In this document: piece after piece, positions 49,146-60,600 of the stretch | Layout of the letters: each line of letters opens with the position of its first letter | Position numbering within the stretch: the first letter of the stretch is position 1 | From: Pyrrhoderma lamaoense | Lineage: Eukaryota; Basidiomycota; Agaricomycetes; Hymenochaetales; Hymenochaetaceae | Direction of reading: 5' to 3' | Assembly (NCBI GenBank): GCA_002794735.1 | Contig: NBAZ01000009.1 | Span: forward strand, 434,001-498,000 | Length of the DNA: 64,000 bases | Notes under the pieces: generated by a model | What the model saw: only the letters and a program-made list of their open reading frames with translations | Told to the model about the DNA's origin: nothing | Databases searched by the model: none | Translations under genes and position numbers: made by a program

Positions 49146-50158
49146 CGTATACAGGACAATGAGGAGATGTAAGTTATTAGTCGATGCGTCGACAGCGTGG
49201 ACACGACATTCTACGTGGGTCACTCCCCGTTACATTGTCTCGTGACAACCAAGTCGCTCTTGCCCACATCAGATTTCATAGAATCCTCCATCCATGGTGC
49301 TGCGACTGCTACCGCAATGTTTTTCTTACGAGTTTGTAAGGGGGAGCCCTGGTTGACTACTATAACTCGGTAATGATGCGATTTTGATTTGAGGTTTTCT
49401 GAACTGTGACAAGGAGAGTCAATCGACCTACTGATAAATCAACTGTCTTGAAAGTCTGTATACTAGTCTATATCTCAGCATATACTGTTTCCTAAAGTTT
49501 TATTAAAATGAAATTGCTTTGGCATCGTAGAGGGCCTCCAAAGCATTGACGTCTTGTATATAATACCTACATGGACTAAAGAAACGGATCTCATTCCTCA
49601 CGATAGACGGCTCAGAATTCATCACTATACAGAATACTTACTAATTCTATATACCGCCTGTTATAACCTGTTTCAACTCTTATCAACTCAATACATACAT
49701 GTACATGTACAATCAAAATTGAAAACTTTTTAATAGATTATTCGAGATACCATATGAAGTGGCAAGCATGTAATATATTAGGAATTATCTGGATGTATAC
49801 ATTGGAGTGGCTTCCGGCATGATTCTGAGATTTTTCCGTAGTAGTAGAAAACATCAGTAGCAGGATGTGCATGTTTGATCTTAATTCAAAATTAGAGCAG
49901 ATCAAAGGACAGACTTCCTTTATACTCATCGACCAGCTTTTTTAAGAGTGACAGTAAATTGTGACTGGATGTTCTAAATTTTTATCACTTATAATTCTTA
50001 TTACTATATGTATAACAGTCGTGTTTGTGAATTTCACTTGATGAACATTTCAACATAGTATCTCATTAGTATAGAACAAGCCAGTCAAGGATATCAGGAA
50101 TTAGAGCACCATATATACGAGAACAATATGCAAATACAATTATTGCTTACATGGGATG
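49146..50158. other. SEC24 promoter and kinase A 3' flank
   Basis: About 1.0 kb with SEC24 starting at its left edge and the TKL-like kinase A ending at its right edge, both on the minus strand. AT-rich, no gene or repeat recognised. Confidence 0.5.
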
Positions 50159-52263
50159 TTATACATGTGTGTCAAGGGAGAAATAATGGTAGCCAGGTGA
50201 CGAATGTCCCATGTGCCTCAACTTGTTAAAGAAGTAGCCATTGCTTAGAACATCGATATAGCATGCACCACGAAGAGACTCATAGTCAAGATTTTTTGAC
50301 CTGACTCTACGAGTATAGGATGTCATTGCATGATACATCTCTAATAGGTTCAATCTATCCCAGTCATGCTGAGAGATGGCTGTATGCATGAATGTATGCA
50401 CCGAGGATAATAGATCAATGCATGTGACTGAACGCGCATAGTTACTAGGCTTAACAGTAATTATCCAATCATCTTGAAGCGACCGAATCCTTCACATGCG
50501 ATATACATCTTGTTTAGAGGAGGCCTTGTAGGAGGTCCTTTCAGAAAATCTGTATCCAATGTCTCTCCCGCTATAAGTTGCAAGTTACCAGCTGCTGCTA
50601 ACGGAGTAAGCGACTGACTGGAGAAATCAAGTTGTATATAGTTGGAATTGGCTAATAGTCGGTTGATTAGTGGTGTAGGCATTGATCGTCTGGGAACAAC
50701 CATACAACAATTTTGGAACTCTTCAATAGCTGAATCATTTAGTGTGACCCCAAGCATGTTTCTTCGAGTAGTAGAAGGTTCGGTAAGAGGTGCTTGGTGC
50801 ATGGAACGAGGTCGTCTAGACGACCGCATTCGTCTGGATGGTTTCTGAGAAGGAGATTTGAGTTGATCTTGTACATTAGACAAGATATCTTCGAGATCTT
50901 TCTCCTCGTTTCTTTTCCGAATTTTGAGAGTTCCATCACCACCAGTAAAGAATTCTTCCCCTGTACCCGAGCGACTCTGAGTTTCATCATCAGAAGGGGT
51001 TTGAGTGTATCGTTCATCTTGGGTACCTTCGTACTTTCGTGATTCAGACTTTCCGTCACCTCGTATTGTATCAGGATGAGGATTTATGATGTGTAAAAAC
51101 ACAAGGATACTCTTGATTGTAGCTCGTTTCCAGGGCTCAGAAACCCAGCATTGTTTACATATTTCGAAGAGTTTGTCGAGAATCGATGTAGTACTGAAGC
51201 TGGAATAATGATGTTCTTGAGAGGGAAGCTTGCCTTGGACAATTGCAAACATCACCACTGGTTCAATACGGATGTTATCATATGGAACATTTTTGGTTAT
51301 CAGCTCCTACAATGCAATCTATCAGAAACCACTATTCATACAGCAAGCTCGATAGATAATCACCAGTACGGTCATACCGAAAGCCCATATATCACTCTCT
51401 TTCGAATACCATACTTTTCCCTCGAGGTCAAAAAGCTCTGGTGCCATCCACCGGAGAGATCCTTTCAATGTGTCAGTACCTGATTTTCCCCCAGTTAGAG
51501 TGGCCCCAAGAACACGAGATATACCGAAATCACATATAAGTGGTGTGTTTGAAGGACTAATTAGGACGTTCGCCTATCGTAGATATCAAATGCTATACGT
51601 TTAGTATATTACGGAAAACGAAGACATCGTTACCCACCGCTTTCAAATCGGAGTGCACAATATCTTTTTCGTGAAGATACTCTAATCCTCTTGCTATACC
51701 TATTGCCTATTCCAAGAATCAGTGGGGATTTGAATAAATAAAGGTACTCATAGTCTAACCAGTTGAAGAAGGTCATTTTCACTCAATTGATTCGCTTTTA
51801 CATACCGGCTTGCTGAACCATTTCCCATCCATTCAGATACAAATGAAGGATAAGCTTTTTTAATATCGTATCCGAAAAGAGGAAGTATATTCCAATGATT
51901 TAATTCTACCCAGATATTTAGCTCTTTTACGAAAGGCTATATGCACTAGAGTGAGCGACTCATTATCCTTGAGTAATCAATGGTTGACTAGACCTCAATA
52001 AATTCAGCATCGTTCTTGATATGCACTCGAAGCCGTTTGATGGCAACGCCGACCCTGGGTGAAGGGTTATAAACATAAACCGACCCTTGGATGTGCTTCC
52101 TATTAATAACTCCTCTGAGCAGATCACAAAAGCCGCCATGCCCATGAACATCAGTCTCATCGTACTGTATTAATCCAGATAAATTGAGATGAGTTAAGGG
52201 AGCTAGAGCTTCATTGAGATAATTTTCTCGTTCAGAAGAGTATTCTTGGCTTGCGTCGCTCAT
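50159..52263 (-). CDS. TKL-like protein kinase A with unrecognised conserved C-terminal domain
   Basis: Predicted active Ser/Thr (tyrosine-kinase-like) kinase of a group expanded in Agaricomycetes. ATG 52263 is the first usable start; homology to its neighbour extends further upstream without an ATG, so a 5' exon may be missing. Order: THLNLSGLIQ, Gly-rich loop HGHGGFCDLL, VAIK lysine (VGVAIKRLRV), catalytic loop VHSDLKAANV (HSD replaces HRD), CDFGISR, LRWMAPELFD. A linker of about 110 residues follows, with an Arg/Ser-rich basic segment (PSRRMRSSRRPRSM). The C-terminal block contains RLLANSNYIQLDF, LTPLAAAGNLQL, FLKGPPTRPPL. The frame stops after GRFKMIG at 50461, but the neighbour's pattern resumes in the next frame to 50159 (LDYESLRGACYIDVL). 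One missing T near 50467 joins them. Role unknown. Confidence 0.85.
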
Positions 52264-53001
52264 AGTCAAAGCAAGAATAGTTATCTCCGAATCGGATAAA
52301 CCTTGAAAGCATGCTTTTAAATGTCGATGAGAACGATTCAATACCAAATTTGAAAGCGAAGATGCCTTTAGTATATATCTGTATTGGTAATCATTCTCGA
52401 TTAGTCATTTCCATCTCGGTATCTCAAATATTCCACCTCATAACCACACCTTTTCGAATATTTTAATAACCTTAGTTTCTTAGCTTAAGTCACTCAGCCG
52501 ATTAATGAAACGTGTGAATTCAAAGCTACAATAAGCGACTTGAACTTGTAAAGAAAAGAACAATCCAATCATACACAAAGGGGTACCATGAATATAGCTA
52601 AGGATCTGGTTTATGTACTTACTAATGTCAATCCATAAACTTTTTCCAAAGTCTATATCATTTCCATCTGAATAATACTATACCGGCACCCCTCTCTCCA
52701 ATAATGTCAAGTTCGGTATATGTCGATCGTCGACTTACGTAAACCCTTGACCTTGATACCCCCCTTTATTATCTGATGAAGACTTTCTGACTCTTTGTCT
52801 ACAACAGAGTCTTTGGTATCCTGATTTATAATTTCAATATGGGGTTCCGTAATTCTCACATGCAGGTATGAAAGAAGACCTTTGATACTGTATCTGAGAA
52901 TGCATTCTGATAGATTAAGGTTGCATCAATCAGATAAAATTTGTCGAACGTAACTATGATCCAAACTATTACTATAAGACGACTATGTGGACGTGACATA
53001 A
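52264..53001. other. Spacer between tandem kinases
   Basis: About 740 bp, AT-rich. The part next to kinase A (52264-52400) continues the open frame of kinase A upstream of its first ATG, so an unrecognised 5' exon or start may lie here. Confidence 0.5.
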
Positions 53002-53202
53002 TTAGTGTGTATTGAGTGTAAAGAAGTGAAGCCTAGATGGATATCTCGTGCTAGTATACCAAATCCCGTCAAAAAAGGGACCACTATTCAGGAAATCGAC
53101 ACGACATGCTCCACGAAGCGATTCATAATCAAGTCTATTCGCTTTGATGCGACTATTGTACGAGCTAATTGTATGATTTATCTCAGAGAGGCTCATACTC
53201 CT
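53002..53202 (-). pseudogene. Tail of kinase B left beyond an in-frame TGA
   Basis: Continues in the same frame as kinase B immediately after its TGA (53203-53205). It encodes a block matching the last part of kinase A, including RLDYESLRGACRVDFLNSG against NLDYESLRGACYIDVLSNG. It ends at a TAA beside 53002. In kinase A the codon at the TGA position is TGG (Trp). The block is not translated unless the stop is read through or the base is a sequencing error. Confidence 0.75.
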
Positions 53203-54838
53203 TCACTCGAGCTGCGTAATAGGGGTATGCATAGATGTATACACCGTAGACAAAAGTTCAATTACTGAGATCGAATAGCTCGATTTGATAGATATCAACC
53301 AAGTTAAACCAAAACGTCCAAACCTATTGCAAATGATAAAAATCTCTGTGAGGGGAGGTCTTGTAGCAGGTCCTTTAAGATACTCTGAGTCGAACACTTT
53401 CCACGCGTCAAGCTGCCAGTTCCCAGCTGCTGTTAGTGGAGTAAATGAATGACGAGAGAGATCAAGCAATATGTAGCGAGAAGTAGCCAAAAGCCGATTA
53501 ACTCTCTTTTGTCGTAATTGCAATGAGATAGAAGCTGATGGAACTTTCCTATATCTAGGTACTCTTACTGGTTCACTACTTATTCGACATTTTCCTACAG
53601 ATTGAACAGGAGGTATCAAGGGATCCAGTTTCCTAGTAATGGCTCCGATCGTTCCCCGATCGTTTGGATCAAAAGCCCAGCACCGCTTGCATACTTCAAG
53701 GAGGAGAGTCACTTCAGGATTGAGAGAATGATCCTCCTGAGAAGGGAGCTTCCCTTGTATAATTGCAAACATGACTACAGGTTCAATGTGTATATTTTCA
53801 TAAGGAACATTTTTGGATATTAGTTCCTTTGTCACAGTCAGACTATTATAACTATATAGTGTTGCTCGAGAATCTCACCAAGATAGTCATACCATAAGCC
53901 CAGACATCGCTTGCTCTTGAGTGCGTTACTTCCCCTTCAAAGTCAAAGAGCTCGGGTGCCATCCATCGAAGAGATCCTTGTAGTGTGCCAGAGTCAGACT
54001 TGCCCCCAGTTAATGTGCCCCCAGGAACACGAGATATACCAAAATCACTTATGAGAGGGTCTTTCTAGAGCTGATCAGGATATTTGCCTATAATCAAGTA
54101 ATATCGTGTTAATACTCTAGAGGAAGAAAGATTCAAAACCTACCGCTTTCAAATCGGAGTGTACAACACCACTACCGTGCGTATGTTCTAAACCTCTTGC
54201 TATCCCTGTGGCCTACTCAGAGTTATAAAATTCCCGTTCTTTGAAAAGGGTGTGATTCTTACTAATCTGAGTATATCAGCTGAGCTTAACGAGTTTGCCT
54301 TAACATATCGGCTCGCAGTTCCATTATCCATCCACTCGGAAATGAAAGAGGGACAATTGTCTTTGATAGTATAACCAAAAAATGGATGGATATTAGGATG
54401 ATATAAGTCGGCCCAAATTCTTAATTCTTCAACAATCGGCTGGATCATTACTGGTGTAAGCTGGCATTATCGCTATTTATGCAAAGAAATTGAAATAAAA
54501 GCTACCTTCACAAAATCTACTTCGTTCTTGCTATGTACCCGAAGGCGCTTAATCGCAATGTTTACAAACGGCAAAACCTCAAAGACGAGTCTAAAACTTT
54601 GGATATGTTCCCTTTTGATTGATCCTTTGAGTATATCGCAAAAGCCTCCATGAGCATAGACCTCGTCTTCCGTATGGAGGATGAACTCCGACAAATTGAG
54701 ATGAGTAAACTGAGCCAGAGATGCATCAAGACTTTCTTCAGGTCTAGTCATTTGTTGCTCAGAACTCGTGAAGTATCTGGTCAAGTTTGGATGCAGCATG
54801 TTGGAAACGTAGGTCCTAACCATTTTTGATGGTATCAT
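53203..54838 (-). CDS. TKL-like protein kinase B, tandem paralogue, truncated tail
   Basis: Paralogue of kinase A, same strand, about 740 bp away. Start ATG 54838 (MIPSKMVRTYVSN). Order: THLNLSEFIL, Gly-rich loop AHGGFCDILKG, IAIKRLRV (catalytic Lys), FISEWMDNG hinge region, VVHSDLKA catalytic loop, DFGISRVPG, LRWMAPELFD. The linker is much shorter than in A. The shared C-terminal block follows: RLLATSRYILLDL, FTPLTAAGNWQL, YLKGPATRPPL, FGRFGLTWLIS. Two defects: the frame breaks just before DFG (ANILISSRKT to PLISDFG) at G3 54057-54059 on the plus strand, explained by one missing base, and a TGA at 53203-53205 replaces the Trp codon of kinase A. The first fits the window-wide error pattern; the second is a substitution and may be real. 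Introns sit at matching places in both genes. Confidence 0.82.
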
Positions 54839-55407
54839 AGCTGTCCATCAGAAGCACCGTCAATGATCAAGATAATTTTTTGAAATAAAGGTGGCTTTTA
54901 TTTGCATATATTTGTATACTGTATCAATTCTACAAGTACGCTATGCACATAGCTCATTTATCTGTAAGTCCTAACACTATTTCAGTCCAACGTATGTATG
55001 AGGTTCCGAAATCATATTCTTTCTTTTTAATTTCGTCCCTCTGTTATGATATTGTAGCCTATCCAATACAGACGTGCACTGCTAGTCTTATGAAGTAAAT
55101 GGGGTTGATGTCTATTGATGTGGAGTGCCCTTGTCATCATAGTGGAAATACACGCAAATCCGGAGAGATGTTGATTGCGAGAAATAGAACAATATGACGG
55201 CGGCCAAAGGCTAGCTTGTGGAACCTTTCAACCGAATACCAAGACTTTCGGTACATCCGCAGCACTGAACCCCTTAATTGCGCATAAATATCATCTGATT
55301 ACTTCCTGACCCATGAACAGTATATAAGGACACTTGGATTCCGATTAAATTATACATTCAAAGCACAAGCCCTTAACACAAAACTTATCCTTAACCAACT
55401 TCATATC
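54839..55407. other. Divergent intergenic region
   Basis: About 570 bp between kinase B (minus) and the Gly/Pro/His gene (plus). It includes the TATA box listed separately; otherwise AT-rich without recognisable features. Confidence 0.5.
55321..55329 (+). promoter_or_regulatory. TATA box of the Gly/Pro/His gene
   Basis: TATATAAGG, 87 bp upstream of the ATG at 55408. A consensus TATA box at a normal fungal distance, suggesting a regulated or strongly expressed gene. Confidence 0.65.
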
Positions 55408-55694
55408 ATGGATCATCACGTAAGTAACCTTAATATGTTAGTTATTTCATAATTCATGATGATGATACTTATATTGTATCTCTTTGTCATCACTTTCTTG
55501 AAACTCAGCACCCAGAAGGACATGGCCACGGTCCTGACCACGGCCCACATGGAGGACCAGGAGGAGGCCCAAGCCCTCAAGGACCTGGAGGACCGGGATC
55601 CCATGGAGGACCAGGAGGACCGGGGGGCCCTGGAGGCCCTGGCCCCCATGGTGGACCCCACGGAGGACCTGACCATCCACACCCACACCACTAA
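55408..55694 (+). CDS. Small Gly/Pro/His-rich protein (65 aa)
   Basis: Two exons: 55408-55419 (MDHH) and 55509-55694, with an 89-nt GT-AG intron of phase 0. The product has 65 residues, of which 26 are Gly, 17 Pro and 14 His; the rest are almost only D, S, E and Q. It has His-rich ends (MDHHHPEGHGHG...DHPHPHH) and a central array of GGP triplets (GGPGGPGGPGGP). There is no signal peptide, Cys, Lys, Arg or aromatic residue except His. The TATA box at 55321 and the splice make this frame more credible than two longer frames over the same DNA, which arise from the GC-rich repeat. The clustered His suggests Ni/Zn/Cu binding and the GGP array a flexible or polyproline-like chain; both are inference. 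I know no named family. Confidence 0.72.
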
Positions 55695-56108
55695 TTCCAT
55701 GACGCTTCAACCGACGTTTGTACGAACAATTCGTTATAAAGAAGAAAGTAACAATTAACGCATTTGGATTACACTGCACCTTTGAACCTTGTAAAAGTAT
55801 GAATGGCTTATTGATATGCATGAACTGAAGTGTTCCAAAATGATTTGTCTGCGTGTTGTTCGAGAAGTACATGTACATACATGTGACCCCCGTATCCTGT
55901 GTGCTTATTGCTCCAAGGTGTAAGTTTGGAGTGCTAACATCATCTGACGATTACCTGTTGCGAGACGTCATAATATACTTCATGTCTTATATCACTACTT
56001 ATTGAAAGGAATCTATTTATACGCTAACATGGAACGTACAATATATAAACTATGGCCCTTATTTGTCACTTAAAACAATATTACTGAATTTCTACTCCTA
56101 CGTTAATT
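55695..56108. other. Intergenic, promoter of the next small gene
   Basis: About 410 bp, AT-rich; holds the TATA box at 56042-56050. Nothing else recognised. Confidence 0.5.
56042..56050 (+). promoter_or_regulatory. TATA box of the small hydrophilic protein gene
   Basis: TATATAAAC, 67 bp upstream of the ATG at 56109. The neighbouring Gly/Pro/His gene has a comparable element, so both may be inducible. Confidence 0.55.
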
Positions 56109-56707
56109 ATGAATACCCGAAACCAACGAGTTAGTTGATTATTTTGTATCGGCCAGAGACTATCGTTTTCTAACAGATCGTCATCACAATAGGCAGCTCA
56201 AAACGCGGAAACACAACCTGCTTATAACAGGGAGATGCGTCCGATGAATCCTCAAGTAAGGGGAAATGCCGCTCTCGGAGCTGAGCCAACATCACATTAT
56301 CAGGGTCAGCCACAAACTCAATACGTAGATCAACCCGGGATGTACGAGCAACGGGGTGCACAGATGAATACTGCGCCGCCCCCACCTACGCACCCCAATC
56401 AAGGCGCAATGGGAGCTCAGGCTCAACCTACAACAACATCAACTGTAGCTGCACCGAGTACCCATGGCTTCGGTTCGGACAGGGCAAAGTCGTCATGGGC
56501 AAGCTACAACAGGTAGCCGGTATGGCCTTGAATAACGATGAGATGAGAGCACGTGGTTTGCAACGAGAGTCCCAAGGCGTTGCTCGGGTGCAAGAACGGG
56601 AAGCGGAAAAAATGGAGAGAGGTGCCGCAGCGAGAAGAGCTGAGGGGGCAACATCGACCCAGCTGGACAGCACCGATGAACTATACGAACCCAAGAGTCT
56701 GAGGTAA
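56109..56707 (+). CDS. Small hydrophilic, CsbD-like/conidiation-type protein
   Basis: Exons 56109-56129 and 56193-56707; 178 residues if the frame is restored. The N-terminal 120 residues are Gln/Pro/Thr/Gly-rich and disordered (AAQNAETQPAYNREMRPMNP..., PPPPTHPNQG). The C-terminal part is Ala/Glu/Arg-rich and helical: VMGKLQQVAGMALNNDEMRA, then RGLQRESQGVARVQEREAEK. The GKLQQVAG...RG.Q.E pattern recalls CsbD-like stress proteins and a basidiomycete family with a Gly/Gln-rich head and a GKxxxxxGxxxxNxxxxxxG helix. The two parts are in different frames: one base is missing at G3 56482-56484 (SDRGKVVMGKL would result). Without it the product ends after WASYNR at 56516. A stress or spore role is inferred from the family resemblance only. 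Confidence 0.68.
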
Positions 56708-57656
56708 ATCAATGCTTCCGCCGAATTTCGTATAAACTTGATAAAGCTTTCTGTATCTTTATGTGTGCTATCCGTCATTATCAAAATTCTCCAATAATCA
56801 AACGTTGGGCTTCTGTTTTCAATAAGACTATGAAAAACAAATATACACGTCTCTATAATTAGACTGTTCAATAAAATGTACCTTTTATGGAACGCACAAT
56901 ATTAATATCCTATGTGTTCAAGGTCTAGACAATTGCATGTTGAGGATAAAAGACCGAACCCGCGGGTGTTTTAATGGACTCTCTTGGCTCAGCTTGAGGA
57001 AGCCTAGCACGTACTTCAATTTGATGAAGAGCTAGAAATAGGTCACCAATTCACAAAAGCTAATTGTAGACCGATAAGTAATTCTGATTCCCAGATCACC
57101 AAGGATGTATTGAGAAGGAGCACCGAATAAGAGGGACAAGATAAAGAAAAAGCATGGTTTCCTGCGGGCACAGAACCCCGTTATGTCTTCCTTAGGCACA
57201 CCAGACGGGGTGTCGGACGTTTAAGGCGAGTAAAAGGTCGGAACCATCAGCTTCATGAAGCAATTCGTGATATGTAGGTCGTAGAAAGATCAAGAACATG
57301 GTCTGACCCTTGGGAGATTTGCCATGAGGGACACTAAGCTATGAAGCCGAGCGCCCTGCCGCGAGCCTCAAGGCTCGGACATGGTCATTAAAAAGGCGGA
57401 TTGAAACGAAACAAGAGAGAGACTTTCGCTGGCTTTGGGCTCGACTTTTATTTTTTTGTGGGTATATTCCGCAACATTGTCGAAAGCGCTGTTGTCACCA
57501 TCAAGCAAGTTGGGGTTCAACGAGATTAAGTAGGTGCACGTGACTTTCGGTATGAAGACCAATTGGCAGTTGCAGACACAAAGCACCTTGACACTCGCCA
57601 GCAAACCAAAGCGCAACAAACTTCGTCGTCGCCGTCGACCATCACCGATTCGTGCC
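56708..57656. other. Intergenic / SEC2 promoter
   Basis: About 950 bp. The open frame of SEC2 extends upstream to an alternative ATG at 57552 with an Arg-rich leader. No other gene or repeat recognised. Confidence 0.5.
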
Positions 57657-60600
57657 ATGACTGTTGTTGCGAATGGCGTGGATCATCCAGATACACCGAT
57701 GAGCGCCGCCGCAAGTAGTTCTCCGACGTTGCTAGAGAACGTTCGGAGTGATGAAAAGGACAAGACTCTCGATGAAGCTCAAGCACTAGTCATTTCTTCA
57801 TTGCGGACCCAAATCACGGATCTCATAACCCAAGTTTCGCAACTTAACGGAAAGCTTGTCAAATCATATGATCGTGTATCTGACCTTGAAGACGAATTGC
57901 ACATCGCCTCATCCAATGCACGGGCTGCATCACTTAAAATCTCTGAGCTTGAGATTGAACGTGCCCAACACCTTGCGGCGCTCAACACTGGTCTATACGT
58001 AGAAAAGGCTCATGTCACTGCCGAGCTAACTCGGCTTATGGAGCGTGCAACTTCAGAGGCGGCTGCACGCGGTCAGGCCGAGTCCGCGCGGCGTAATATC
58101 GAGCAGGAACTAGACGATCTTAGTGCTAGTCTCTTTGATCAGGCAAATACGATGGTTGCGGAAGCGCGGCTCGGGAAAGCTCAGAGTGAACGGAAAGTTG
58201 TTGATGCTGAAATGGCTCTCAAAAGTGCTGAAGAGGCTGTAAGTATGATGCAGCTTCAAATGCAGTCCATCCGGGATGAGAAGGATCGAACTATGGATGA
58301 AATAGCAAGGTTAAGAGCCCGTATGGAGAAGGGGAAATTCATTGAGAACGAATCAAACAACGTACCGGCACCAATAAAATTATCGAGTATGCATACTCCT
58401 TACTACGAATTCTTGATGTTTATTGCACACCTTCGTACAATTCGGCCTTCATCCGCTCATCCTCCGCATATCTCTACGTTGCTACAGTTACCTTTTCTTA
58501 CACGCATACAGGCAGAAGACTCGTAAGTTGCTGTTACTCTATACATATGTTTTACACAGAAGAAACTTAACCTCCTTTCTAAGTGATCCTACCATACGAC
58601 TCGATTTTGCGCCGTCTCTGAACTGGCTGTCTCGAAGGTCCGTCCTCTCAGCTATTCACAGTGGGCAGCTCACCATAGAGCCTATGTCCATATCTGCGTT
58701 GCTTCTTGAGTCCTCAAGCTCTCTTCAATCTATGATACCTGGTTCCCAGTCTAATATCTCTTGTGCTCTCTGTGGGTCACATATATTCCCCCGAAAATCT
58801 CTAATAATACCCCTCCATCACACTCACTCTCTTCAATATCTTTTACCAAACACTCAAACTCAAGTACATGGTCAACATCCCTATTTAAGAATCCTCTGGC
58901 TACTGCTGCTCCGTCTCCGCCTCTTACACCCCCCTTGCAAGGAAATACCACAATATCTTTACCAGCCTCCCCTTCTAGTACTTCAACAATTTATGTTTTC
59001 CGTGTGGCAGCTAATCACACGCAAAATTCGCCTTACCCATCTAGCACGATTAATGTCGCTCAAAGCCAGAATCAGCGACCTACAAGCTATGCGCTATGCT
59101 CTTCTGGATGGTGTGTGATGCGTCTTCGTTCGACCTGCTCGCTCTGGGCTTTCGTCCGCGCGGGTGTCGTAGATAGAGTATGGGAAGAGGAACCCCCGCC
59201 GGAACCCTACATCATATGCCGTCTATCTCCTCTGCCAGCGTATACTCGCAAGCCAGCACACTTGCGCCTCCTTCTACACCACCTAAGACTGAAAAGGAGA
59301 TAGCACCCCCTCTTCCTCCCCGTCGTCGTTCAAAAATGAGTAGCGTTGGAGGAGCATTATGGGGCATGGCAAGTGGTGCATTACGTAGCACTCCATCTTC
59401 TCCCAGTCAGAAGGAGAAAGAAAAAGCAAAGGAAAGTACTACTCTTCCTTCCAATCCACTCTCAACTTCAGATTCCCCAAAGAAGGAGAAGAGGCGTTGA
59501 GCGTTGTTGTGCCGCCCCCTCTTCCTCGCAGAAGTATGGACAGACGCGTACTCAGCGCATCTAGTAACGAGAAGAAATCAATCGATGATAACGGATCCCC
59601 TTTGGAGGGTAAGAGCGACGCACAAGACTCTGAAGCTAACAGTGAGAAGACACCTGTTGTACAAAAAGGAGGACTTGGGGTAATAGTGGCAACAGTAGTA
59701 GAGTTCCATCGTCTGAAAAAATGGCCATTTCTACTAGTCAATCTTCTTCGGCACTTAGTGCAATGGGTGACGAGTTCACGACACCAGTAGAGGAATTAAA
59801 CTCCCTTCCGCTTCCGAATAACTCTGAATCTGGCACTTCAGAGACCACAAAGACTGAGGCTGCTTTCATAGCGCCTCATTCTCCGCGCTCTCCCCAATCT
59901 CAGTTGAATTCTTTGCCCAATTCGCCTTCAAACCGCTCAACTCGTCCAATTTCCCGTCCGACTACCCCGAATCGTCCGATCTCACCAAGCCCAGGACCAG
60001 GTACGAGGGGTAGCAAACGTCTAAGCGGTTCACCAACGCCCCTCTCTCCTCGTACAATTCCACTTCCGGACTCGCGCCCTAGCACACCCTTACGCGGATT
60101 TGGGCATGGACACAGACGCAGTCTCTCTGGAAGTGTTGGTGGGGGTATAGCCCCTCTCAACATTGACGCGAACAGTAAGGCTCCATCTCGCGCTGCCTCA
60201 CCTGTTCCTAGTACATGTACAGTTGGATCGATGGGAGCAGCTTCGACCATGACCGCCATGACTACTATGACTGGCACGACTGTGAATAGTAATGGTACCC
60301 TTGCCGCGTCGTCCCCGCCACCGCTTCCGAGAAGAGCTGCTGCCAGGCGGGCGTTGCCCACTCCTCCACCAGTACCACCAGTCCCTGCTATTCCTCCTGT
60401 ACTACCTCCAGGCTCTTCAGGCGTTACTTCGATCGAGGAAGAGGAAAAAGAAGGGGGAGACAAATCTGAAAATGGAGCTGAGGGAAGAAATAGGAATCGT
60501 AGTAAAAGTCGGAGTCGAAGTCGAAGTCATAGTCATAGTCCAACTGAAGGTGACCGGAAAACTGCTGATAATAATAGTGAGGACGTTGCACATACTTTGC

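Noticed and set aside
55447..55878. Longer plus and minus frames over the Gly/Pro/His gene
   Set aside because: They arise from the GC-rich GGP repeat read in other phases; the spliced frame has ATG, intron, stop and TATA box in the right order.
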